33,338 bases of DNA, from contig JAMPBN010000012.1 of assembly GCA_023666665.1 (NCBI GenBank), positions 1-33,338 of the forward strand, written 5' to 3'. Both the position numbers and the translations under genes were made by a program. Origin of the DNA: Prevotella sp. (GTDB taxonomy: Bacteria; Bacteroidota; Bacteroidia; Bacteroidales; Muribaculaceae). Below the pieces are notes generated by a model that did no database searches, was not told the origin of the DNA, and was given only the letters and a program-made list of their open reading frames with translations. This document shows, one piece after another, positions 8,164 to 15,120 of this stretch; positions within the stretch are counted from its first letter, which is position 1, and each line of letters starts with the position of its first letter.

Positions 8164-10488
8164 ATGAAACGTACACTTATCTATCTGACAACTCTTCTGG
8201 TTGCAGCATCTCTGTCGGCCGAAATTCTCTCTCCGGCTCAGGCCTTGGCCCGCGTTCAAGGGGGCGGCTCCGTGCGTAAACTGGCTGGCCGCGTTGCGGC
8301 TGAGGCTGTACCTGCGAGGGTTGTTGCTCTTGATGCAGAACCGGAAATCTACGTGTTTACTCCCGCAGCCGGCGGCTTGATGCTGGTCAGCGCAGAGAGC
8401 GAAACTCCCGCGCTGATTGGCTATACCGACAACTATGCCCCGGGTAGCGAGCTGCCTCCGGCGCTTGAAGCAATGATGAAAAACTGGGCGGCGGAAATTG
8501 CCGCGCAGCGCGCCGGGAAAGTAGTGTATGGCGCGGAATCGCGTGCCGCAGATGACTTGGCCGCCATAGAACCGATTTGCAAGACCCATTGGGATCAAGA
8601 TTCGCCATATAACGGCAAGTGTCCGGTGCTTGGCGGACGGCGCACCTACACCGGTTGCGTGGCCACGGCAATGGCACAAGTGCTGAAAGTTCACCGCTAT
8701 CCGGCAAAATGTTCGGGCGGCACGTATTCCTACAAATGGCAGTCGGGCGGCAAAAACCTGTCGCTGAACTTCGATGATGTGGTTCTTGACTGGGACAATA
8801 TGCTCGACACATACACCTCAACGGCCACTCAAACGCAAAAAGATGCCGTTGCCACTCTGATGCAGGCCGTGGGCTACGCTGCCGATATGGAATATATGGC
8901 GGAAGCGAGCGGCGCATCGGGCTTTATGATGTTCAGGGGGCTTGCTCGCAACTTCGGGGTTGACGTCTCAACCCTTGAATATGCACAGCGCGAGTGGTTT
9001 ACTTTAGCCGAATGGCAGAAGAAAATATATGACACTTTGGCCGAGGGCTATCCGGTGTATTACGACGGCCAAACTGCCGATGAGCAGCCCGTAGGCCACG
9101 CTTTTGTGGTTGATGGCTACCGCTCCAACGGCTACTTTCACCTCAACTGGGGTTGGGGCGGAATGAGCGACGGCTACTTCCTGCTGACGGCTCTCGACCC
9201 CGATGCCCAGGGCATTGGCGGCGCATATCCCTCGGCGGGCTTCGATGCCGGCCAATCGGCAATCTTTGGCATCAAACCCGGCAGCTCAACGGCCGTGGCG
9301 CCGCCGCGCTTTGCCAACTATGGCGGGTTTGCCGCAGCCAACTCTACGGCATCGGTGGGAGAGTATGCCACGTTTACCTTCATCGGCTCAACATATAATA
9401 TGGGCCTGACAAGCATTGACTTCGTTCCGGCCATAATCATCACCGATGCCACAGGCAAGGAATTTTTTTCAAGCTACAGCAGTAGCGTTGGCAACTTCAA
9501 CGTAACGTCGGGATTCGGCGGCTTTGATTTCCCCGTGGTGATTCCGTTTGGCCTTCCGGCAGGAACATATACCATTAAACCCGCAGTTTATTTTGGTGGT
9601 AAATATTATCCGATATATTGCACGGTGGGCACCGCTTCAACGGTTACGGCAACCGTGAAAGGCTCAAACGTGACGTTTGACAACGGCTCTGCGGCAAAGT
9701 TGGAAGCCGAAAGCATCAGCGTACCCGAAACGGTTTATACCAACAAGCCGTTCGTGTTGAGCGGCGAAATCGCTGCCGTGACCACCTCGAGTTATTACGG
9801 TAGCGTAACGGTTAATATGTATCGTCCCGAAAAACCGGCCGTGTGTGCCAAACTCGGCAGCTTCTTGCTGAGCGTTGACGGCGGAAGTTCCACTACATTC
9901 CACGCCAGTTGTGTGCTTGAAAATGAAATTTTCACCTCCGGAACTTATGAGGTTGGCTTCGTTGATATGTTTGGTCAGGAGATTGGCGGACGTGAGGAGT
10001 TTGAACTGGTGTCGACGCGCGACACCGGCGAGCTTCGTGCCTCCGGCCTTAAATGTCTTGACTCCTGGAAAGAGAACCTCGAGTTCTCTGTGGATGTCAC
10101 CGCCTCGGGCGGCAGCTTCAAGGGTACCCTTTACATTATGTTGATGACCCAAGGCAACTATGATTATAGCAAATATGAGCTATTGCTCGAGTCGGAGCCG
10201 ATTGAAGTAGACAATAACAAGACCGCGACAGTGAAAATAGCCGGTGCGTTCCCTAACGGTGAGGTAGGGAAGAAATATACCGCCTATGTTTACTACGATA
10301 ACAGCGGCAGTTGGGTGGAAATGTCCGGTCGCCAGCGGACGAATTTCACGCTGTCTGCCGAATCCGGCATTGAGAAAATAGTGGCCGACGGCGATGCCGA
10401 TGGCATCTACTACGACCTCGCCGGCCGCCGCGTTGCCCATCCCACCCGCGGCCTCTACCTCCGTAACGGAAATAAAATTCTGCTATGA
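8164..10488 (+). CDS. Secreted C10 family cysteine protease (streptopain-like), copy 2
   Basis: Precursor of 774 residues, starting on the base after the TGA of copy 1. It has the same layout: a signal peptide (about 1-19), a Spi-like propeptide ('YVFTPAAGGLMLVSAES'), and a C10 domain with catalytic Cys165 ('TGCVATAMAQV') and His312 ('GHAFVVDGY'), then 'NWGWGG'. A divergent beta-rich C-terminal half and the short sorting module ('YDLAGRRVAHPTRGLYLRNG') follow. The protease halves are much closer to each other than the C-terminal halves, as expected of a tandem duplicate whose binding domains have diverged. The TGA stop overlaps the ATG of the next gene (ATGA), so the epimerase is probably coupled to it. 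A T7 run lies at 9463-9469, but the frame is open. Confidence 0.9.
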   Translation: MKRTLIYLTTLLVAASLSAEILSPAQALARVQGGGSVRKLAGRVAAEAVPARVVALDAEPEIYVFTPAAGGLMLVSAESETPALIGYTDNYAPGSELPPALEAMMKNWAAEIAAQRAGKVVYGAESRAADDLAAIEPICKTHWDQDSPYNGKCPVLGGRRTYTGCVATAMAQVLKVHRYPAKCSGGTYSYKWQSGGKNLSLNFDDVVLDWDNMLDTYTSTATQTQKDAVATLMQAVGYAADMEYMAEASGASGFMMFRGLARNFGVDVSTLEYAQREWFTLAEWQKKIYDTLAEGYPVYYDGQTADEQPVGHAFVVDGYRSNGYFHLNWGWGGMSDGYFLLTALDPDAQGIGGAYPSAGFDAGQSAIFGIKPGSSTAVAPPRFANYGGFAAANSTASVGEYATFTFIGSTYNMGLTSIDFVPAIIITDATGKEFFSSYSSSVGNFNVTSGFGGFDFPVVIPFGLPAGTYTIKPAVYFGGKYYPIYCTVGTASTVTATVKGSNVTFDNGSAAKLEAESISVPETVYTNKPFVLSGEIAAVTTSSYYGSVTVNMYRPEKPAVCAKLGSFLLSVDGGSSTTFHASCVLENEIFTSGTYEVGFVDMFGQEIGGREEFELVSTRDTGELRASGLKCLDSWKENLEFSVDVTASGGSFKGTLYIMLMTQGNYDYSKYELLLESEPIEVDNNKTATVKIAGAFPNGEVGKKYTAYVYYDNSGSWVEMSGRQRTNFTLSAESGIEKIVADGDADGIYYDLAGRRVAHPTRGLYLRNGNKILL

Positions 10489-11480
10489 AGAGAGTGCTGA
10501 TAGTTGGGGCGGGCGGATTTATTGGCGGGTTTATTGCCAAGCGTGCCCTTGAGCTGGGTTATGACACCACCGTTGGGGTGCGGTCAACGACTTCGCGCCG
10601 CTACCTTACTGACGACCGTCTGCGCGTTCTCGAGTTTGATTATGACGATGCCGGGGCGGTCAGGGCAACTCTTGATTCCGTGGCCGAGCCGTGGGATTAC
10701 GTAATCTATAACCTCGGCGCTACCAAGGCAGCGCATTTTCCCGACTTCAACCGCATCAACTTTCAGTATCTGCGCACGTTTGCCACCGCGCTTAAGGAGT
10801 GCGGCAAAATGCCACAGAAGTTTCTGTATATGAGTTCTCTGTCGGCAATCGGTCCCGGCGACGAAAAGAATTATACCCCAATCAGCGAAACTGACTATCC
10901 GCGCCCCAGCACGCGCTATGGCCTCTCCAAGGTTAAGGCCGAGCAATGGCTCGAAACCCAAAGCGGCCTGCCCTGGATAATTTTTCGCGCCACCGGGGTC
11001 TACGGCCCCCATGAGCAGGACTATCTGATGATGATAAAGTCGATTGACCGCCACTTTGACTTCGGCGTGGGTTACCGCAAGCAGCTGCTCACGTTTATCT
11101 ACGTTGAGGACCTCGTTGAGGCAATGTTTATGGCTTTGGACAAGGCCCCGACCGGACACCGCTACAATATTTCCGAGCCGCGCAGCTATTCTCAAGCAGA
11201 GTTTCGCAAGATTGTTGCCGACCAACTCGGCCGCAAGTTTGTGATACCGATGCACATGCCTTTGTGGGCGGTTAAGGGCGTGAGCTATGTGGCGCAGAAA
11301 ATCGGACTTTTTACCGGCAAGCCCTCGACCCTAAACCTCGACAAGTATAAAATAATGAAGCAGCGCAACTGGCAGTGTACCACTGCTGCCGCAACCGCCG
11401 ACTTCGGCTTCACCGCTCCCACCTCGCTGGCCGCCGGCATTGCCAAAACCATCGCCTCCTACCGCAATGACCAAAACTGA
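10485..11480 (+). CDS. NAD(P)-dependent epimerase/dehydratase (extended SDR)
   Basis: Cytoplasmic enzyme of 331 residues with an N-terminal Rossmann motif ('VLIVGAGGFIGGF'), the catalytic Y145-x3-K149 pair ('RYGLSKVKAE') and an upstream Ser in 'MSSLSA'. It also has 'IIFRATGVYGP', usual in nucleotide-sugar epimerases/dehydratases and dihydroflavonol-reductase-like enzymes. The exact substrate cannot be told. The gene overlaps the protease stop by ATGA and overlaps the acyltransferase start by 14 bp, so it lies inside a coupled operon. A nucleotide-sugar or lipid-carbinol substrate would fit the acyltransferase beside it; this is inference. Confidence 0.85.
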   Translation: MKRVLIVGAGGFIGGFIAKRALELGYDTTVGVRSTTSRRYLTDDRLRVLEFDYDDAGAVRATLDSVAEPWDYVIYNLGATKAAHFPDFNRINFQYLRTFATALKECGKMPQKFLYMSSLSAIGPGDEKNYTPISETDYPRPSTRYGLSKVKAEQWLETQSGLPWIIFRATGVYGPHEQDYLMMIKSIDRHFDFGVGYRKQLLTFIYVEDLVEAMFMALDKAPTGHRYNISEPRSYSQAEFRKIVADQLGRKFVIPMHMPLWAVKGVSYVAQKIGLFTGKPSTLNLDKYKIMKQRNWQCTTAAATADFGFTAPTSLAAGIAKTIASYRNDQN

Positions 11481-12363
11481 AAGTGACGCACTGAATCTGC
11501 TCCGTTGGGGTTCAACTATAGCCATCGTTGTATGCCATCTGCAGCAAGCCGTTGACAATCCATGGGCTTGGTTGTTTAATGTCGGAGTGCAAGTGTTTTT
11601 CTTTCTGTCGGGATTTCTCTATGGCGGACGGCGCATTGGCTCGCCGCTGAAGTTTTATTGTCGCCGCTTCACCAAGCTTTACTTGCCTTATGCATTGTGG
11701 GTGAGTGTAGCGATAACGCTGCTCTGCACCATTGGCGGCTTGTCGCCCGAGCCGAGCAGAATTGTCCGGCAATATATGATGCTTGGTAACCTGCCGGGGC
11801 TGAACCATCTTTGGTTTATGATGGTGATATTTGTGTGCTACTCCCTGCTTCCCGCCATTGACCGCCTCTGCACGTGGCGGCTGTGGGCTTCTTTAGTGGG
11901 GTTGGCGATTGCTTTGGGAGGATTGGCCATGGTAGTTGGTCCCTCATTGGCCATTTGGGTTGCACTTTATTACCTTGGTTATTTTTGCGGCCGCTATCCG
12001 CGCATTATCCCCATTGCTCTGACGGTAGGAATTATCGGTGCTGTAGTTATTGCTGCCACATTTGGATTGGATATGGCATTGTTTCGTCGCACCGACGTTT
12101 GGGGCAACGTGTTCCACAGCTGTCTGGGCGTAATAATATCGCTCGGAGTGTTTCTTTCGGTTAGGCGCATTGAAATGCATCCCAAATTTTCACACTTGTT
12201 AACAATTGGGGGGGGGTACGAAGTCTACCTTGTTCATCACCTCTTTATCCTTGGTCCGCTGTCGTTGATGGCTCTGTCCCCATGGCTAAGCCTTAACATC
12301 CTCATCATCATCGCCATTACCCTCGCCGCCGCATTTCTCCTCCACAAAATCTTCAACCGCTAA
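11467..12363 (+). CDS. Membrane acyltransferase, acyltransferase-3 (OafA-like) family, with G9 tract
   Basis: Polytopic membrane protein of 298 residues. ATG 11467 is preferred over the in-frame TTG at 11440, because it gives the family-typical N-terminus and a 14-bp overlap with the epimerase gene. The conserved R13-x10-H24 pair of the family is present ('LRWGSTIAIVVCHLQQ'), followed by 'FFFLSGFLYG' and about eight to ten hydrophobic helices. Such enzymes transfer acetyl or other acyl groups to surface sugars. Codons 248-250 are three consecutive GGG (12208-12216), just before 'YEVYLVHHLFI'. Losing one G gives a stop at 12266-12268; adding one gives a stop at 12294-12296. Either way the last 48 residues and their membrane segments are lost. 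As sequenced the gene is in the open state. Confidence 0.85.
   Translation: MTKTESDALNLLRWGSTIAIVVCHLQQAVDNPWAWLFNVGVQVFFFLSGFLYGGRRIGSPLKFYCRRFTKLYLPYALWVSVAITLLCTIGGLSPEPSRIVRQYMMLGNLPGLNHLWFMMVIFVCYSLLPAIDRLCTWRLWASLVGLAIALGGLAMVVGPSLAIWVALYYLGYFCGRYPRIIPIALTVGIIGAVVIAATFGLDMALFRRTDVWGNVFHSCLGVIISLGVFLSVRRIEMHPKFSHLLTIGGGYEVYLVHHLFILGPLSLMALSPWLSLNILIIIAITLAAAFLLHKIFNR
12208..12216 (+). repeat. Homopolymer G9 inside the acyltransferase gene
   Basis: Nine consecutive G, the longest G run in the window, encode Gly-Gly-Gly. A one-base slip in either direction leads to early termination, which is how contingency loci for surface-glycan modification look in other bacteria. Confidence 0.95.
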
Positions 12364-12517
12364 AGTGGCGAGGGAGCGTAATAATTCCCAACAACATCTA
12401 AAAAGCGGCGGGCTTAAAACCCCGCCCTCCATGTCGGCCGCCCCCCTGCGGTGCTCGGAGATTGCCGCCCTCCACTCATTGCACCTTACACCCCATACCA
12501 CATACGACAAACCTCGC
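12364..12517. other. Gene-free, GC-rich spacer with a hairpin
   Basis: There is no supportable gene between the acyltransferase stop and the tRNA promoter. A hairpin GGCGGG/CCCGCC pairs 12407-12412 with 12421-12426. Read on the minus strand it is followed by GCTTTTT, so it looks like a minus-strand terminator although no minus-strand gene lies to its right. The flanking 12427-12480 is unusually C- and G-rich. It may be a remnant of a dispersed intergenic element, which cannot be tested within one window. Confidence 0.4.
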
Positions 12518-12548
12518 TTTGTTATGTCAAATAAATGTTGTAACTTTG
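12518..12548 (+). promoter_or_regulatory. Promoter of tRNA-Arg
   Basis: TTTG at 12518-12521, a 19-bp gap, then TAACTTTG at 12541-12548. Transcription would start about 12 bp before the mature tRNA end at 12567. Confidence 0.75.
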
Positions 12549-12566
12549 CGGTGGTGAGAACGAGAC

Positions 12567-12638
12567 GGCTCCGTAGTTCAACGGATAGAATAGAAGTTTC
12601 CTAAACTTTAGATTGGGGTTCGATTCCCCACGGAGCTA
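12567..12638 (+). tRNA. tRNA-Arg, anticodon CCT
   Basis: Full cloverleaf of 72 nt. The 7-bp acceptor stem pairs 12567-12573 with 12631-12637 (one G-T pair), with discriminator A at 12638. The D stem pairs 12576-12579 with 12588-12591. The anticodon stem pairs 12593-12597 with 12605-12609, around loop TTCCTAA with CCT at the anticodon. The T stem/loop is TGGGG-TTCGATT-CCCCA at 12614-12630. CCA is not encoded. It reads AGG codons. Confidence 0.93.
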
Positions 12639-12642
12639 CCCT

Positions 12643-12674
12643 TTTGGCAGTTACGGATATTTTTTGTAACTTTG
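12643..12674 (+). promoter_or_regulatory. Promoter of rpsA
   Basis: TTTG at 12643-12646, a 20-bp gap, then TAACTTTG at 12667-12674. It begins five bases after the tRNA, so rpsA has its own start point near 12680 and an AT-rich leader of about 50 nt without a Shine-Dalgarno sequence. Confidence 0.75.
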
Positions 12675-12676
12675 CG

Positions 12677-12696
12677 GCGGCCTTAGAGTAGGCCGC
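12677..12696 (+). other. Stem-loop at the predicted 5' end of the rpsA mRNA
   Basis: GCGGCCT (12677-12683) pairs perfectly with AGGCCGC (12690-12696) around a 6-nt loop, followed by TTTAATT. It straddles the predicted start site, so part of it may not be transcribed. It could be a 5'-end stabiliser or part of an S1 autoregulatory leader. Confidence 0.45.
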
Positions 12697-12731
12697 TTTA
12701 ATTCACCCAATTTATTAACCTAATTAATTTT

Positions 12732-14516
12732 ATGTCAAACCAACTTAACACCCCCATCGCCGATTTTGACTGGGAAGCCTTTGAACATGGCACGACCACC
12801 GCTCAAAAGTCGCAGGAGGAACTCACCAAGGCCTATGACGAGTCGCTCGGTCAGGTCAAGGATCAACAGGTAATCGAAGGTACCATCATCTCGATGAACA
12901 AGCGCGAGGCTGTGGTTAACATCGGCTACAAGAGCGACGGCATCATTCCGATGAGCGAATTTCGCTATAACCCCGACATCAAGGTCGGCGACACCGTAGA
13001 GGTGTTTATCGAGAATGCTGAAGACAAGAAGGGTCAGCTCGTACTCTCTCACCGCAAGGCTCGCGCAGCCCGCGCATGGGATCGCGTAAACGAGGCCCTC
13101 AACAACGAAGAAATCATCAAGGGCTACGTGAAATGTCGCACCAAGGGCGGTATGATTGTCGACGTATTCGGCCTCGAGGCATTCCTCCCCGGCTCGCAAA
13201 TCGACGTTAAGCCCATCCGTGACTACGATATGTTCGTTGGTAAAACCATGGAGTTCAAGGTTGTTAAAATCAACCCCGAATACCGCAACGTTGTCGTTAG
13301 CCATAAAGTTCTCATTGAAGCTGAGCTCGAACAGCAGAAGAAAGAAATCATGTCGAAGCTCGAAAAGGGTCAGGTACTCGAAGGTACCGTCAAGAATATC
13401 ACCGCTTATGGCGTATTCATTGACCTCGGCGGCGTAGACGGTCTGATTCACATCACCGACCTGAGCTGGGGCCGCGTAAGCCACCCAAGCGAAGTGGTTG
13501 AGCCGTTCCAGACTCTTAACGTTGTAATTCTTGACTTTGACGACGAGAAGAAGCGCATTGCCCTCGGCCTCAAGCAGCTGCAGCCCCATCCCTGGGATGC
13601 TCTTGATGCCGACCTCAAAGTTGGCGACAAGGTTACCGGTAAGGTAGTCGTTATGGCTGATTACGGCGCATTCGTAGAGGTTGCTCCCGGCGTTGAAGGT
13701 CTTATCCACGTCAGCGAAATGACTTGGAGCCAGCACGTTCGTTCCGCTCAGGACTTCCTGAAAGTTGGCGACGAAATCGAAGCCGTAATCCTCACCCTCG
13801 ACCGCGACGAGCGCAAGATGAGCCTCGGCCTCAAGCAGCTCAAGCCCGATCCCTGGGCCGACATCGACGTTCGCTTCCCCGTTGGCAGCAAGCACACCGC
13901 CAAGGTGCGCAACTTCACCAACTTCGGCGTATTTGTTGAGCTCGACGAGGGCGTTGACGGTCTGATTCACATTTCTGACCTCAGCTGGACCAAGAAAATC
14001 AAACACCCCAGCGAGTTTACCCAGATTGGCGCTCCCATCGAAGTTCAGGTTTTGGACATCGACAAGGAAAACCGTCGTCTGAGCCTCGGCCACAAGCAGC
14101 TCGAGGACAATCCCTGGAACGCTCTTGAACAGGATTACGCAGTAGGCACCGTACATCAGGGCACCATCACCGAACTTATGGAGAAGGGTGCAGTTGTAGC
14201 TCTGGCCGACGGCGTTGAAGGTTTCGCTACTCCCCGCCACCTCGTTAAGGAAGACGGCACCCAGGCTCAAGCCGGCGAAACTCTCGACTTCAAAGTAATT
14301 GAGTTCAACAAGGATAGCCGCCGCATCATCCTCAGCCACAGCCGCATCCACGAAGATGACTCCAAGGCTGAACGCAAGGCAGAGCGCAAGGCCCGCGCTA
14401 CCCGCGCACCCCGCGCCGAGCAGGAAACTGCAGCACTTCCCGCACCCGAGAAGACTACTCTCGGCGACCTCGAAGCCCTGGCTGCCCTCAAGGAAAAACT
14501 CGAAAAGGGCGAATAA
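12732..14516 (+). CDS. rpsA: 30S ribosomal protein S1
   Basis: Protein of 594 residues with six S1 RNA-binding repeats at about 47-107, 128-193, 214-282, 300-369, 387-456 and 473-537. The hallmark 'GVFIDLGGVDGLIHITDLSW' type segment is clearest in repeats 3 and 5. After residue 540 comes a charged Ala/Glu/Arg/Lys tail. S1 binds mRNA on the 30S subunit and helps initiation. This matters in Bacteroidetes because leaders there lack Shine-Dalgarno sequences and are AT-rich, as this gene's own leader is (TTAACCTAATTAATTTT before ATG). Length and repeat number match Bacteroidales S1. It is monocistronic: promoter at 12643-12674 and a strong terminator 30 bp after the stop. Confidence 0.97.
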   Translation: MSNQLNTPIADFDWEAFEHGTTTAQKSQEELTKAYDESLGQVKDQQVIEGTIISMNKREAVVNIGYKSDGIIPMSEFRYNPDIKVGDTVEVFIENAEDKKGQLVLSHRKARAARAWDRVNEALNNEEIIKGYVKCRTKGGMIVDVFGLEAFLPGSQIDVKPIRDYDMFVGKTMEFKVVKINPEYRNVVVSHKVLIEAELEQQKKEIMSKLEKGQVLEGTVKNITAYGVFIDLGGVDGLIHITDLSWGRVSHPSEVVEPFQTLNVVILDFDDEKKRIALGLKQLQPHPWDALDADLKVGDKVTGKVVVMADYGAFVEVAPGVEGLIHVSEMTWSQHVRSAQDFLKVGDEIEAVILTLDRDERKMSLGLKQLKPDPWADIDVRFPVGSKHTAKVRNFTNFGVFVELDEGVDGLIHISDLSWTKKIKHPSEFTQIGAPIEVQVLDIDKENRRLSLGHKQLEDNPWNALEQDYAVGTVHQGTITELMEKGAVVALADGVEGFATPRHLVKEDGTQAQAGETLDFKVIEFNKDSRRIILSHSRIHEDDSKAERKAERKARATRAPRAEQETAALPAPEKTTLGDLEALAALKEKLEKGE

Positions 14517-14538
14517 TTCCGCAGAACGGAAAATTTTA

Positions 14539-14638
14539 GATATGGAGCAGACCGACTTTTGTCGGTCTGCTTTTTCTACTTATCTGATTACCAATTCCCT
14601 ATGAATTGCAACGGATAAAAGTCCGCTGCTTCCATATC
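14539..14638. repeat. Diverged inverted repeat that includes the rpsA terminator
   Basis: The left arm 14539-14566 starts GATATGGAGCAG and runs into the terminator stem. The reverse complement of the right arm 14611-14638 starts GATATGGAAGCAG and continues CGGACTTTTATCCG. The arms are similar along about 28 bp, including the TTTT loop. The right arm is a weaker hairpin with no T-run. Confidence 0.55.
14546..14575 (+). terminator. Rho-independent terminator of rpsA
   Basis: Perfect 11-bp stem (AGCAGACCGAC, 14546-14556, with 14561-14571), TTTT loop, then TTTTC. It lies 30 bp after the rpsA stop. Confidence 0.93.
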
Positions 14639-14686
14639 ATTCGGGTGAATTTTGACGTAGCTTCTGCGCTATTTTTGTGCGGAAAA

Positions 14687-14719
14687 TTGTTATTAAGTCA
14701 GAAATTATTGCTAATTTTG
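14687..14719 (+). promoter_or_regulatory. Possible promoter of the 14776-17940 gene cluster
   Basis: TAATTTTG at 14712-14719 fits TAnnTTTG. The upstream TTG at 14687-14689 is 22 bp away, slightly more than the 19-20 bp elsewhere in the window. If real, transcription starts near 14726 and the leader is made of the 7-bp repeat block. Confidence 0.45.
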
Positions 14720-14725
14720 ACGCAA

Positions 14726-14767
14726 GTTAACCATTAACCCATAACCCTTAACCACAGGCCGGAAGCC
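14726..14767 (+). repeat. 7-bp period repeat, consensus NTTAACC
   Basis: Six heptamers in unbroken phase; the first four match NNTAACC, and all six end in CC. The block ends eight bases before the start codon at 14776. Confidence 0.75.
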
Positions 14768-14775
14768 TGATTGAT

Positions 14776-15111
14776 ATGCAAAGCAAACGCGACTTAAAGA
14801 AACAGATACGCTATATATGCGGCGACCTTGTTGGTGAATGTCTTCTTTTGGCTGAAATCTGCCCTGAAGAGAAGCTCGGAGAAGTGAACCAACTCATTGT
14901 AGACATTGCCGTGTTGCAGGAAACCACCATTTCCCACTCCAACTTCAGCTACGACAAGAGCAGCAAGGAGTTCGCATCGACCGCCGAATATAAAAAGGCA
15001 AAAAGCAAATATTATCACGAAGCATTCACCACGCTCCACAAGCAGTTTAACACGGCCATTTCTGATGCAATACATCGCCTGAACCAATTGGCCGGACTTG
15101 CCAAGGCTTAA
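14776..15111 (+). CDS. Small helical protein of unknown function
   Basis: Protein of 111 residues, not recognised. It has no signal peptide or membrane segment. It is predicted mostly alpha-helical and charged: a first helical pair (about 4-60, containing Cys15, Cys22 and Cys29), a Ser/Lys-rich turn with 'SYDKSSKEF' (about 63-75), and a last long helix (about 76-110). It starts the plus-strand cluster, nine bases before the PlsC-like gene, so co-transcription is likely. The coding frame is open with normal codon use, which supports it being real. A small cytoplasmic structural or regulatory protein is the most that can be said. Confidence 0.7.
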   Translation: MQSKRDLKKQIRYICGDLVGECLLLAEICPEEKLGEVNQLIVDIAVLQETTISHSNFSYDKSSKEFASTAEYKKAKSKYYHEAFTTLHKQFNTAISDAIHRLNQLAGLAKA

Positions 15112-15120
15112 AGCGCGGAA

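Noticed and set aside
9463-9469. T7 run in the second C10 protease as a phase-variation tract
   Set aside because: Runs of seven T are expected by chance at this scale, the frame is open, and slippage at T7 is far less likely than at G9.
12286-12510. Minus-strand frame of 74 codons over the GC-rich spacer
   Set aside because: Overlaps the acyltransferase 3' end and the hairpin; composition is Arg/Gly/Leu-rich with no conserved feature and no promoter.
12567-12638. tRNA-Arg as an attachment site of an integrated element
   Set aside because: No integrase gene, no repeat of the tRNA 3' end within the window, and rpsA follows directly.
12735-14351. Very long open frame (538 codons) antisense to rpsA
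   Set aside because: It mirrors the codon usage of rpsA on the opposite strand, has no recognisable motif, and lacks a promoter. rpsA itself is certain.
14299-14604. Plus-strand frame of 101 codons overlapping the end of rpsA and its terminator
   Set aside because: Out-of-frame shadow of rpsA that runs through the terminator hairpin.
14651-14677. Alternative promoter TTTG (14651-14654) with TATTTTTG (14670-14677)
   Set aside because: The gap is only 15 bp, against 19-20 in the well-supported promoters here. The 14687-14719 pair is somewhat better, though also imperfect.
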